This document shows positions 22,547 through 34,537 of a DNA stretch of 64,000 bases, in pieces. A program made the position numbers and the translations under genes. The DNA is from Bubalus kerabau (Eukaryota > Chordata > Mammalia > Artiodactyla > Bovidae): NCBI RefSeq assembly GCF_029407905.1, contig NC_073625.1:169714240-169778239 (forward strand). The letters run 5' to 3'. Position 1 is the stretch's first letter; each line of letters starts with the position of its first letter. A model generated the notes under the pieces. It was not told the origin of the DNA and made no database searches. It worked only from the letters and a program-made list of their open reading frames with translations.

Positions 22547-23187
22547 ATTGGTTCTCAAACACTTTCTTCCATAAAAAGTTAATCCTTTACAACTATAATG
22601 CCAACATTTTCCACTCCCCTTCACAATTCATGAACTAAAATTATGTATAAAATTATAATAAAGATGAAGCTTATACAGATGTTATTAAATATCACATTAT
22701 ACATGAAAAGAGAATAGTGTAATAGGAATATGCACTAAATGGTGAGTAATAAAGAATTAAAATCTCTGACAATATGACAAAAGTGACACAACTTTTAATG
22801 ATGTCTATCTGCAAAAATAATTGGTAGCGAGATATAAATTGTAATCTTCAAAATTGTGTGCAGAAAATATTAAACAAATCTAGTTAGTTTTTCATTATCC
22901 TTTCAAAGAAATAGAGGTAACTATAAATTAGTTTTTTTGTGTGTGTGTGTGATCAAGAATCATTTTGCTTAGCTGTTTAACAGAAGAAATGTACCCAAAA
23001 TCAGCGCTTTCATTTATTAAAATGTTATTTATTAAAACGAACTATCATAGTACATAATGAATAGCTCAACCAAATGGCTAAGCCATTTCTGCTCCTGTAG
23101 TAAATTAGATTTTCTTATATTTAAAGAATGATCAAAAATATATATATAACGATGAAATATAAGGATAAATATTTATTTTAAGAGCCT
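22547..23187. other. Unassigned DNA with short GT run
   Basis: Contains (GT)6 at 22939-22951; otherwise nothing recognised. Confidence 0.5.
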
Positions 23188-23198
23188 TCAGAAATAAT

Positions 23199-23505
23199 GA
23201 AAATTGCTCAGTTTCCTCTGACTCTTTGTCACCCCATGGATTCTACAGTCCATGGAATTCTGCAGGCCAGAATACTGGAGTAGGTAGCCTTCCCCTTGTC
23301 CACAGAATCTTCCATACCCAGGGATCAAACTCAAGTCTCCCACACTGCAAGAGGATTCTTTACCAGCTGAGCCATCAGGAAAGTCCAGGAATACTGGAGT
23401 GGGTAGCCTATCCCTTTTTCAGTGGATCTTCCTGACCCAGTAATTGCACTGGGATCTTCTGCATTGCAGGTGGATTCTTTACCACTGAGCCACTGGGAAA
23501 TCCTC
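23199..23505 (-). mobile_element. Bov-tA SINE with two tRNA-derived heads
   Basis: On the minus strand there are two tRNA-like heads in tandem (23386-23505 and 23280-23385) followed by one Bov-A body. A single perfect 11-bp duplication TCAGAAATAAT (23188-23198, 23506-23516) surrounds the whole unit, so it integrated as one molecule. Confidence 0.88.
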
Positions 23506-23516
23506 TCAGAAATAAT

Positions 23517-24850
23517 ATCTGCTACTTATTTTAAACTGTTTTGGAACCCAAATTAAACAGGGCCTCAGCAAAAACCCATACTTTAAAGATAACATAAAAT
23601 ATTTTGATGAGAACATCTTACAAAATTATGAAACCATTTTGATAGATCTCAATTTTAAAGAACAATGCTAAAAGTAGAAAATTAAAATGATGGCAAATAA
23701 TTATGAAAATTACATAGAATAAAATGACAATATGATGGTGTTAGGAAATTGTAAGGCAATGAAATTCTTCTGAGTATTTTTTGGAGCATTGCTCTTCAGA
23801 CCTGAATTTGAACTCAGATCAATGATGAATTCCAGTAAGATGCAGTTTCTAGGTCAGTGGGGCCTGAGATTTCTGTATTTCTAACTAACTCCAGAATGAT
23901 GTTAATGCTGCTGGCCCATGTCCCAGGATTTGACTTAGAGAAATGCTCAAGAGATGAGAAAGAAGGGCCCTATTTATCTTATGTTACCTCATGACCTAAA
24001 CTCCGTATGGAAATATCCTTGTGTTTCAGATTAAATGGAGCCTCAAGTGGAATAGCACATAATCAATACCCAGGAAACTGTGTATGAGTGTTAATTGACT
24101 CAGTTCTCCTTATGTGAATTAAGATGCAAGGGTATTTGATTTCAAGAGAACAGAACTCTATAAAGCTTTGAGTCCCCACAGCCTGAAGTGAACTTTTAGA
24201 AACTTTCCCACTGATGTGTAATTGAACTGCCCTTGGGTGTGAAGCGAAGGAGAACTCCAACCAGGCCTCTGTATGTTGCAGACTACGTAAATTCACAATG
24301 ATTATCCCAACTTGTTATTAGTGTTATCACCGACTTTATTTTGAGAGTCTTAAATAGAAAAAGGGGAAGAAAGAAGACTTTACACTATATAATAGCAACT
24401 TGGGTTACAGATTTTTGTTTTAATTTTCACTCTGAATTTGGCACAAATTACTGTAGTCTGAATTTAAGGAACAAAACATATTATTTCACTTTCATGAAAA
24501 TAAAATAACAATACATAAGGCACCAATGTTTTGTCATACTTTCAATATATCTTGTTAGACAAGTATCACAGGCATGTTAAATATTAATGCCAAAGAAACT
24601 TAAAGACAGCCCAGATAAGGCAATATTGGCCAAAAAGATAACTGATTCTCCCAGAGAAGACCATGCATAGACCTGCAGAACCAGGAATAGACCCCAGGTA
24701 TCTGTTAATTGTTCTTGAGTACCCCATTTCTGAATCACACAAAAACTAAAAATTTGATTATTAGTTTGCTTCATCTCTAAACGGACACATGTCACAGACA
24801 CATGTATATCCACAGGAGATACAGATTCATAAGTATCAACTGATTCTCCT
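23517..24850. other. Unassigned DNA
   Basis: No recognised repeat or exon. Open frames at 24063-24296 and 24577-24813 are short and unconvincing. Confidence 0.45.
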
Positions 24851-27800
24851 CAGATCAGTTCAGTTCAGTTCAGTCGCTCAGTTGTGTCCTACTTTTTGCG
24901 ACCCCATGAATCGCAGCACGCCAGGCCTCTCTGTTCTTCACCAACTCCCGGAGTTCACTCAGACTCACGTCCATCGAGTCAGTGATGCCATCCAGCCATC
25001 TCATCCTCTGTCGTGCCCTTCTCCTCCTGCCCCCAATCCCTTCCAGCATCAGAGTCTTTTCCAATGAGTCAACTCTTCGCAGGAGGTGGCCAAAGTACTG
25101 GAGTTTCAGCTTTAGCATCATTCCTTCCAAAGAAATCCCAGGGCTGACCTTCAGAATGGACTGGTTGGATCTCCTTGCAGTCCAAGGGACTCTCAAGAGT
25201 TTTCTCCAACACCTCAGTTCAAAAGCATTAATTCTTCAGCGCTCAGCTTTCTTCACAGTTCATACATGACCACTGGAAAAACCATAGCCTTGACTAGACG
25301 GACCTTTGTTGGCAAAGTAATGTCTCTGCTTTTGAATATGTTATCTAGGTTGGTCATAACTTTTCTTCCAAGGAGTAAGCATCTTTTAATTTCATGGCTG
25401 CAGTCACCATCTGCAGTGATTTTGGAGCCCCCAAAAATAAAGTCTGACACTGTTTCCCCATCTATTTCCCATGAAGTGGTGGGACCAGATGCCATGATCT
25501 TTGTCTTCTGAATGTTGAGCTTTAAGGCAACTTTTTGACTCTCCACTTTCACTTTCATCAAGAGGCTTTTTAGTTCCTCTTCACTTTCTGCCATAAGGGT
25601 GGTGTCATCTGCATATCTGAGGTGATTGATATTTCTCCTGGCAATCTTGATTCCTGCTTGTGCTTCTTCCAGTCCAGCATTTCTCATGATGTACTCTGCA
25701 TATAAGTTTAATAAGCAGGGTGATGATATATACAGCCTTGACATACTCCTTTTCCTATTTGGAACCAGTCTGTTGTTCCATGTCCAGTTCTAATTGTCAC
25801 TTCCTGACCTGCATATAGGTTTCTCAAGAGGCAGGTCAGGTGGTCTGATATTCCCATCGCTTTCAGAATTTTCCACAGTTTATTGTGATGCACACAGTCC
25901 AAGGCTTTGGCATAGTCAATAAAGCAGAAATAGAAATTTTTCTGGAACTCTCTTGATTTTCGATGATCCAGCAGATGTTGGCAATTTATCTCCGGTTCCT
26001 CTGCATTTTCTAAAACCAGCTTGAACATCTGGAAGTTCACGTATTGCTGAAGCCTGTCTTGGAGAATTTTGAGCATTACTTTACTAGCACGTGAGATGAG
26101 TGCAATTGTGCGGTAGTTTGAGCATTCTTTGGCATTGCCTTTCTTTGGGATTGGAATGAAAACTGACCTTTTCCAGTCCTATGGCCACTGCTGAATTTTC
26201 CAAATTCACTGGCATATTGAGTGCAGCACTTTCACAGCATCATCTTTCAGGATTTGAAATAGCTCAACTGGAATTCCATCACCTCCACTAGCTTTGTTCA
26301 TAGTGATGCTTTCTAAGGCCCACTTGACTTCACATTCCAGGATGTCTGGCTCTAGGTCAGTGATCACACCATCGTGATTATCTTGGTCATGAAGATCTTT
26401 TTTGTACTATTCTTCTGTGTATTCTTGCCACCTCTTCTTAATATCTTCCGCTTCTGTTAGGTCCATACCATTTTTGTCCTTCATAAAGCCCATCTTTGCA
26501 AGAAATATTCCCTTGGTATCTCTAATTCTCTTGAAGAGATCTCTAGTCTTTCCCATTCTGTTGTTTTCCTCTATTTCTTTGCATTGATCGCTAAGGAAGG
26601 CTTTCTTATCGCTTGTTGCTCTTCTTTGGAACTCTGCATTCAGATGCTTATATCTTTCCTTTTCTCCTTTGCTTTTCGCTTCTCTTCTTTTCACAGCTAT
26701 TTGTAAGGCCTCCCCAGACAGTCATTTTTCTTTTTTGCATTTCTTTTCCATGGGGATGGACTTGATCCCTGTCTCCTGTACAATGTCACGAACCTCTGTC
26801 CATAATTCATCAGGCACTCTATCAGATCTAGTCCCTTAAATCTATTTCTCACTTCCACTGTTTAATCATAAGGGATTTGTATTAGGTCATACCTGAATGG
26901 TCTAGTGGTTTACCCTACTTTCTTCAATTTAAGTCTGAATTTGACTTAAGGAGTTCATGATCTGAGCCCCAGTCAGCTCCTGGTCTTGTTTTTGCTGATT
27001 GTATAGAGCTTCTCCATCTTTGGCTGCAAAGAATATAATCAATCTGATTTCAGTGTTGACCATCTGGTGATGTCCATGTGTAGAGTCTTCTCTTGTGTTG
27101 TTGGAAGAGGTTGTTTGCTATGACCAGTGAATTTTCTTGGCAAAACTCTATTAGTCTTTGCCCTGCTTTATTCCGTATTCCAAGGCCAAATTTGCCTGTT
27201 ACTCCAGGTGTTTCTTGACTTCCTACTTTTGCATTTCAGTCCCCTATAATGAAAAGGATATCTTTTTGGGTGTTAGTTCTAAAAGGTCTTGTAGGTCTTT
27301 ATAGAACCATTCAACTTCAGCTTCTTCAGCGTTACTGATTGGGGCATAGGCTTGGATTACTGTGATATTGAATGGTTTGCCTTGGAAATGAACAGAGATC
27401 ATCTGTTGTTTTTGAGATTGCATCCACATACTGCATTTCAGACTCTTTTGTTGACCATAATGGCTACTTTATTTCTTCTAAGGTATTCCTGCCCGCAGTA
27501 GTAGATATAATAGTCATGAGTTAAATTCACCCATTCCAGTCCATTTTAGTTCGCTGATTCCTAGAATGTCAACATTCACACTTGCCATCTCTTGTTTGAC
27601 CACTTCCAATTTGCCTTGATTCATGGACCTGACATTCCAGGTTCCTATGCAATATTGCTCTTTACAGCATCAGACCTTGCTTCTATCACCAGTCACATCC
27701 ACAACTGGGTATTGTTTTTGCTTTGGCTCCATCCCTTCATTCTTTCTGGAGTTATTTCTCCACTGATCTCCAGTAGCATATTGGGCACCTACTGACCTGG

Positions 27801-28125
27801 GGAGTTTCTCTTTCAGTATCCTATCATTTTGCCTTTTCATACTGTTTATGGGGTTCTCAAGGCAAGAATACTGAAGTGGTTTGCCATTCTCTTCTCCAGT
27901 GGACCACATTCTGTCAGCCCTCTCCACCATGACCCGCCCGTCTTGGATGGCCCCACGGGTATGGCTTAGTTTCATTGAGTTAGACAAGGCTGTGGTCCTA
28001 GTGTGATTAGATTGACTAGTTTTCTATGATTATGGTTTCAGTGTGTCTGCCCTCTGATGACCTCTTGCCACACCTACTGTCTTACTTGATCGTGCTGACA
28101 GGGTCCAAACTCGAGCTCCCCATTC
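24851..28125 (-). mobile_element. BovB LINE, near full length
   Basis: 3.27 kb on the minus strand: 3' (TCAGT)n end at 24851, RT region about 25250-26350, connector about 26400-26850, APE-type endonuclease region about 26900-27650, and a 5' UTR reaching GAGCTCGAGTTTGGACCC (complement near 28105-28122). The 5' UTR includes a Bov-A-like stretch (27838-27907). The ORF is broken by several shifts and stops, so it is inactive. A clean target duplication was not seen. Confidence 0.93.
25253..27987 (-). pseudogene. BovB endonuclease-RT ORF remnants
   Basis: The ORF survives as pieces: 27670-27987 (5' region), 27244-27429 (endonuclease, INISNAEEAE-type segment with an AYAPISNA motif), 26407-26694 (connector), 25708-26076 (RT motif A FIDYAKALD; motif B-like GVCQGC, where relatives have GVRQGC) and 25253-25744 (RT catalytic YADD at 25604-25615). 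The order matches RTE proteins. Multiple frameshifts make a functional product impossible. Confidence 0.85.
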
Positions 28126-29120
28126 TATATCTATATATGGAAGTAGTATATTTGGAAGTAAATTATGGAAGATGAGTATATTTTAAAAATAAAATCAGAT
28201 AATATTAGAATGCAAAATGTAATAATGTTTGTAACAACATTAGATTACAAAAGAAACACTTTGTTTACTGTGGTAGTGTACAAGTGTATCAGAAATTTTG
28301 AAAAATCTTCACAAACTATGGAAGGGAGATAGGATCAAACTGATCAAGAGTCAAAATCACATCATAAAACAGAGTAAAGAAGTTGCTATCACAAAATCTG
28401 AGCTCATTCCTATAATAGCTGATCAACCCGTGAACATTATATACTTTTTCTAGTAGCCAAATTTTCATAAGGCCCTTAATACATTTTGGACATTTTCAGA
28501 CATAACTTTAATAATAAGATAGGTGAGAGATTCTTCTGTTAACACATTAGTGCTGATATGTGAGCAGCTTCATGAAGCAAGTTTATTTCTCACTTCTACA
28601 AATTCTCTTATGTGTCACATAAAAGAGAAAAAGGCTATACTAGTTGCCTTTCAGATTTAATTATGTATTATATTTAGATCTGTATTCACTGTAGTTGTGT
28701 TTAACATTTGACTAGTTGAAAAGACAGTAAACAACTGAAGTATAAAGGGCGGATCTGCTAAACCTATTCTGGTTCATTGTATTACAGCTGGTAATAATAT
28801 TATTTCGCTAGGAAAACAAAACAAAACAGAACAAAAACATGACAAATGCTAAGCTGAATGGTATGCCAGAATAAAAACTGCAAACTGGGACTGCTCTAGA
28901 CAAACTAGAATGCTCATCCTTTAAATCATTAAAGACATTTTTAGTTTTCAGTAACTATAACAATAGTCAAGTATCCATTTTTTATTCTTTGTAACCAGTA
29001 TCGCTTATCTTCAATAATAATTATTGTTACTTCTTTCCTCCATGTAATTAATATATTTTTTGTGATCACTTCTTGCTGCATGTTTCCTTTCTTTCCTAGT
29101 ATCTCCTTTTCCTGATTCAA
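28126..29120. other. Unassigned AT-rich DNA
   Basis: Nothing recognised. Confidence 0.45.
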
Positions 29121-29313
29121 AGGCTTCTCTTGTAGCTCATCTGGGAAAGAATCTGCCTGCAATGCAGGAGACCTGGGTTTGATTCCTGGGCCAGGGATAT
29201 CCCTTGATGAAGGGAATGGCTACCCATTCCAGTATTCCAGCCTGGAGAATTCTATGGACTGTATACCCATGGGGTCATAAAGAGTCAGATATGATTGAGT
29301 GACTTCAAAAAAA
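29121..29313 (+). mobile_element. Bov-tA SINE
   Basis: tRNA head (TAGCTCATCTGGGAAAGAAT) and B-box-like GGGTTTGATTCC near 29175, then the Bov-A body to GATTGAGTGACTTC. Flanking TTCAAA repeats are a weak candidate target duplication. Confidence 0.87.
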
Positions 29314-29978
29314 GCCTTTCCCTGAGGGGAGGAGTACAACTTTCATATTCTTCCTTTGGAACCAAAATATTTAGCCAGGGTATAGAACTTGAGAAGACAG
29401 AAAACATTCTCACTTCCCCCCAAAGATAATTATGCTCTTCTTTTTACCCACAACCTCAACTGAACACTCAAAGCAATAATTAAAAAAATAAAAGTAGCAA
29501 TAAAACTTTTGTGCTTCTAGTCATTAGACCACAAAACCTCTATTAAAAAATTGTAAACTATAGAGTGAAAGGTTCATGAAATAGTTATAACTTAAAGTAT
29601 TTCTTATTGTAGAAGGGTACATGAATATAGTTATCCATTCCCCAAATTGATAAAAGCTTATTTAAAACTTTGTCAATTTTTTTAGTCTAAAGGTGGTGCT
29701 ACTCAGTGTTTATTAAAAATATCTTTAGTTAGATAAAGGAAAAGAAAGATATACAAGTGACTATGAAATGTCTAATTCCATTCCTGTGAGACATATATTT
29801 TAAAAACTCACTATGGAAAACATCTGTTCATATTATTCTACTATCCGGAAAGTTACAGACTAGAACATTCTATTGAGAAATAAACCATGCATAATGCTAA
29901 TTGCTTTTAAGAAATGACTTGTTTCAGGAAGCTTCTACCCTGATTGTCATAGAAGTACTATCTCATAAAGACTTTACT
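29314..29978. other. Unassigned DNA
   Basis: Nothing recognised. Confidence 0.45.
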
Positions 29979-29986
29979 AACACAAG

Positions 29987-30261
29987 GCAATGGCACCCCA
30001 CTCCAGTACTCTTGCCTGGAAAATCCCGTGGACGGAGGAGCCTGGTAGGCTGCAGTCCATGGGGTCGCGAAGAGTTGGACACGACTGAGCGACTTCACTT
30101 TCACTTTTCACTTTCATGTATCGGAGAAGGAAATGGCAACCCACTCCAGTGTTCTTGCCTGGAGAATCTCAGGGACGGGGGAGCCTGGTGGGCTGCATAG
30201 TCCAGTTTATGGGGTCGCATAGAGTTGGACACGACTGAAGCAACTTAGCAGCAGAAGCAGC
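29987..30261 (+). mobile_element. Bov-A2 SINE (dimer)
   Basis: Two Bov-A monomers with the TTCACTTTTCACTTTCATG linker and a GCAGCAGAAGCAG-type tail. Perfect 8-bp duplication AACACAAG (29979-29986, 30262-30269). Confidence 0.94.
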
Positions 30262-30269
30262 AACACAAG

Positions 30270-30915
30270 TCTTGGTCAGCCCTCTTCTAGACTTAAACTT
30301 AGGTGAAATTGATGAAATTGGGGAAAAGAGTTCATGGTGACTTGGGTTTCAGAGCCTAGAGGTGATTAAAAGATATTATCTGCACCAGTGTCTGTCAAAT
30401 TATTAGTTAGGCAACTTGAGTAACACAAATTTGTACAACTGCTCCTAAAGAAAATTTATACCAAATTACCAATAGGGTGAGTTTTAAAGCATATATATTA
30501 GAGAATTAATTTATACTTAACAATTTTTGAATATTGCCTGCTTTGGTAAATATTATTATTTATAAAAGAATTTTCTTGTAAGCCCTCAATGTTACATTTC
30601 ACTCTCATTCATCGTTAAAGCTTTTCTGCCTTTTCTGAAATGAATTCTAACATGTGTATACGTATGTGTAATGTGAGTATGCAGCTTGATCCTCTTTCCA
30701 GTGGTCGATGCTTTGTGTATTTGTATCAAAAATGAATTTAATACCACAAAATCAGATTGCAAGAAGTCATTCATCACTTATACTCTTCTAAAGACATTGA
30801 TAAGAGAGTGAAAAAACAAATCACAGATTGGTAGACAGTATTTTAATCTCATATATCTGATATATAAATTATATCTAGAATATATGGAAAGCTCTAAAAA
30901 TTCAGCAACTAATAA
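30270..30915. other. Unassigned DNA
   Basis: Nothing recognised. Confidence 0.45.
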
Positions 30916-31830
30916 ATTGTTGTTTATTGTTCAGTCACTAAGTCATAACCTACATTTTGCCACCCCATGGACTGCAGCACACCAGGCTTCTATGCCCTTC
31001 ACTATCTCCTGGAATTTGTTCAAACTCATCTCCATTGAGTTGGTGATGCCATCCAACCATCTTATCCTCTGTCACCCCCTTCTCCTCTTGCCCTCAATCT
31101 TTCCCAGCACAGGTGTCCCCTTCAATAAGTTGGCTTTTTGCATAAGGTGGTCAAAGTATTTGAGTTTCAGCTTCAGCATCAGTGCTTCCAGTGAATATTC
31201 AGGGTTGATTTCCCTTAAGATTGACTGGTTTGATCTTCTTGCAGTCCTGGAGACTCTCAAAAATCTTTTCCAGCACCACAATTTGAAAGCATCAATTCTT
31301 TGGTGATCAGCCTTATTTATGGTCCAACTCTCACATCCATACATGACTACTGGAAAAACCATAGCTTTGACTATGTGGACCTTTGTCAGTAAAGTGATGT
31401 CTCTGCTTTTTAATATACTGTCTAGGTTTGTTATAGCTTTTCTTCCAATGAGCAAGCATCTTTTAATTTCATTGCTCCATTCACTATTTACATTGATTTC
31501 GGAGCCCAAGAAAATAAAATCTGTCACTGTTTCCACTTTCCCCCCTATCTATTTGCTATGAAATTATGAGACCAGATACCATGATCTTAGTTTTTTGAAT
31601 GTTGAATTTTAAGCCAGCTTTTATCACTGTCTTCTTTCACCGTCATCAAGAAGCTCTTTAGTTCCTCTTTGCTTTCTACAATGAGTAGTTTCCTTTTGCA
31701 TATCTGAGGTTGTTGATATTTCTTCTGACAATATTGATTCCAGATTGTGATTCATCTAGTCCAATATTTTGTATGATGTACTCTGCATAGAAGTGAAATA
31801 AGTAGGATGATAATATACAGCCTTGACAAG
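30916..31830 (-). mobile_element. Old BovB LINE, 3' part
   Basis: Older BovB variant (3' end in the TTGTTGTTTATTGTTCAGTC form) on the minus strand, extending to the RT domain. Frames are partly open (31072-31536 keeps the C-terminal FLGSEI to CWKRFLRVS segment), but the catalytic box region near 31690 is degenerate. Confidence 0.88.
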
Positions 31831-32184
31831 TGAATAAGCCAATTTAAGATAAACAAAAAATGTAATATGGACAGAAATTTCAGCAAAGAAGAGGGAGAAA
31901 TATGCATAAAAGATACTGAACAGTTTTCCACAATAGGGAAATGCCAATTTAACCCACATTGAATTACAAATGCAATCTTAATAGAAAGACTAAGCTTAAT
32001 AAAACCTGATCACATTGAATTTTGAGGACGAGGTGATGGTGCTAAAATTCTCTTATGTTGATGTAAGAACATAAAATGACTCAAAAACTTTGGAAATTAA
32101 TTTGATAGTTTTCTTGAATGTACACCTACCATATGATCCAGTCACTCTACAACTAATTTACTAAAGAGAACTAAAGCATATAGC
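31831..32184 (+). mobile_element. Ancient L1M ORF2 3' part, first segment
   Basis: Blocks TACACCTACCATATGATCCA (32121-32140) and AAGAGAACTAAAGCATATAG follow the end of old L1 ORF2. It continues across the nested SINEs to 33099 and again at 35087-35190. The left boundary is uncertain. Confidence 0.6.
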
Positions 32185-32193
32185 CACACAAAA

Positions 32194-32410
32194 TTGTTGC
32201 TGTTGTTTAGTTTCCAAGTCATGTCCAACTTTTGTGATGTCATGGGCTATAGACTGCCAGACTCCAATGTCCATGGGATTTCCCAGGCAAGAATAATGGA
32301 GTGGGTTGCCATTTCCTTCTCCAGGGGATCTTTTTGACCCAGGGATCGAACCTGTATCTCCTACATTAGCAGGCAGGTTCTTTACTATCTGAGCCACTAG
32401 TGAAGTTATT
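32194..32410 (-). mobile_element. Bov-tA SINE nested in L1M
   Basis: Bov-tA on the minus strand with near-perfect duplication CACACAAAA / CACACGAAAA (32185-32193, 32411-32420), which is L1 sequence. Confidence 0.88.
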
Positions 32411-32686
32411 CACACGAAAACCTGTACTTAAACATCCAAAGTAGCTTTATCTTCATACCCCAAAACTAAAAACAAATGGAAAGTTTATAAATAGATGAAT
32501 AAAAATGAAATATTGTTCAACAATAAATTAACTATTAACATGAATAGATCTCATAAATAGATCTCAAAATAATTATAAAACTGAATGGAGGAGGCCAGCC
32601 ACCTCTCGCCCCACTTTCCATGAAAAGAACATACTGTATTATTCTATTTATGTAAAATTCTAGAAAAAGACAAAAAAATCTGTAAT
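32411..32686 (+). mobile_element. Ancient L1M, second segment
   Basis: AGTAGCTTTATCTTCATACC, then GATGAATAAAAATGAAATAT and ATACTGTATTATTCTATTTA, continue the L1 ORF2 end and 3' UTR in the right order. Confidence 0.65.
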
Positions 32687-32994
32687 TGTGGCTCAGCTGG
32701 TAAAGAACAGCCTGCAATGTGGGAGACCTGGGTTCAATCCCTGGATTGGGAAGATCCCCTGGAGAAGGGAAAGACTAACCACAACAGTATTCTGGCCTTG
32801 AGAATTCCACGGACTGTATAGTCCATGAAGTAACAAAGAGGCGGACACGACTGAGCAACTTTCACTTTCACTTTCTGGAGGAGGAAATGGCAAGGCACTC
32901 CATTATTCTTGCCTGGGAAATCCCAGAGACAGAGGAGCCTTGTAGACTACATTTTATGGAGTCGCAAAGAGTAAAAGACGACTGAGCACAGCAG
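32687..32994 (+). mobile_element. Bov-tA-type SINE: one head, two Bov-A bodies
   Basis: tRNA head (GTGGCTCAGCTGGTAAAG), a first Bov-A monomer to GACTGAGCAACTTTCAC, then a second monomer from GGAGGAGGAAATGGC. This is a head-plus-dimer form that differs from both the usual Bov-tA and Bov-A2. Confidence 0.85.
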
Positions 32995-33099
32995 ACAACA
33001 TGAGAAATCATGTCAAGTGTTGGCTATGGATGGTGAAGGCAGAGAGATACAAAAGTGAGGGATGAGAAAGGAGTGTGAGGAAACTTGGGGCGATAGATG
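32995..33099 (+). mobile_element. Ancient L1M 3' UTR, third segment
   Basis: GAGAGATACAAAAGTGAGGG and GTGTGAGGAAACTTGGGGCG belong to the L1M 3' UTR. It breaks at 33099 (GATG), where the retroviral LTR starts. Confidence 0.6.
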
Positions 33100-33311
33100 T
33101 GAGAGGGTAACAGGCAGGAAGGCCAGGGGTTTCCAAATGGAGGAAAGTGTCAGATGTTTTTTATTTCTCTCTTAAGCAGCAGGAGAAAACAAACTACAAG
33201 TGTCAGATTTTTTTCCCCTTCTCTATACAAAATTAAGAGGTTTCCTTTAAAATTTTGTGTTGCCATGATGACACCTGGTTCCACCTGAACATAACTTTTC
33301 TCAAACCTTGA
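33100..33311 (+). mobile_element. ERV LTR, 5' part, nested in L1M
   Basis: Starts with TG (TGAGAGGGTAACAGGCAGG) and is U3-like sequence. It is interrupted by BovB at 33312 and continues at 34538. The L1M 3' UTR reads continuously when the LTR is skipped, with GATG repeated on both sides (33096-33099, 35083-35086). Confidence 0.6.
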
Positions 33312-34508
33312 GAGGAACCAGAGATCAAATTGTCAACATCCACTGGATCATCAAAAAAGCAAGAGAGTGCCAGTAAAACATCTACTTCTGCTTTACTGAC
33401 TGTGCCAAAGGCTTTGGCTGCATGGATCAAAACAAACTGTGGAAAATTCTTAAAGAGATGGGAATACCAACCACCTGCCCTGCTTCCTGAGAAATCTATA
33501 TGCAAGTCAAGAAGCAACAGTTATAACTGAACATGGAACAAAAAACTGGCTCCAAATTGGGAAAGGAGTACATCAAGGCCATATATTGTAAACCTGCTCA
33601 TTTAACTTATATTCTTTGTATGTCATTGCTGAATGCTGGGCTGGATGAAGCACAAGCTGGAATCAAGATTGTCTGGAGAAATATCAATAACCTCAGATAT
33701 GCAGATGACACCACCCTATGGCAGAAAGTGAAGAAGAACTAAAGATCCTCTTGATGAAAGTGAAAGAGGAGAGTGAAAACTTTGGCTTAAAACTCAACAT
33801 TCAGAAAACCAAGATAGTGGCATCTGGACCCATCACATCATGGCAAATAGATAGGGAAACAATGGAAACAGTGAGAGACTTTATTATTTATTTATTTTTT
33901 TGCGGGGGGGGGGTCCAAAATCACTGCAGATGGTGACTGCAGCCATGAAATTAAAAGATGCTTGCTCCTTGGAAGAAATGCTATGACCAACACAGACAGC
34001 ATATTAAAAAGCAGAGATATTACTTTGCCAACAAAGGTCCGCGAGTCAAAGATGTGATTTTTCCGGTAGTCATGTATGGATGTGAGAGTTGGAACATGAA
34101 GAAAGCTGAGCACTGAAGAACTGATGCTTTTGAACTATGATGTTGGAGAAGACTCTTGAGAGTCCCTTGGATTGCAAGGAGATCCAACCAGTCCATCCTA
34201 AAGGAAATCAGTCCTGAATATCCATTGGAAGGACTGATACTGAAGCTGAAACTCCAATACTTTGGCACCTGATGTGAAGAACTGACTCACTGGAAAAGAC
34301 CCTGTTGCCAGGAAAGATTGAAGGCGGGAAGACCAGGGGACAACAGAGGATAAGATGGTTGGATGGCATCATCGACTCAATGGATATGAGTTTGAGTAAG
34401 CTCTGGAATGTTCAGGGTGATGTCCTGATGGATAGGGAAGCCTGACATGCTGCAGTCTGTGGGGTCACAAAGAGTTGGACAGGACTGTTTGCCTGAACTG
34501 AACTGAGC
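33312..34508 (+). mobile_element. BovB LINE nested in the LTR
   Basis: 1.2-kb 5'-truncated BovB ending in (ACTGA)n. The RT box YADD is retained (33698-33709), but frames are broken. A local insertion near 33884-33913 includes a run of ten G (33904-33913), unusual in this AT-rich setting. A T-rich run follows it (34521-34538). Confidence 0.88.
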
Positions 34509-34537
34509 TAATCAATGCATTTTTTTTTTTTTTTTTT

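Noticed and set aside
33330..33530. Open frames (33330-33530 and antisense 33233-33517) as a small gene
   Set aside because: Both overlap BovB RT sequence and the adjoining LTR, and neither has a credible product.
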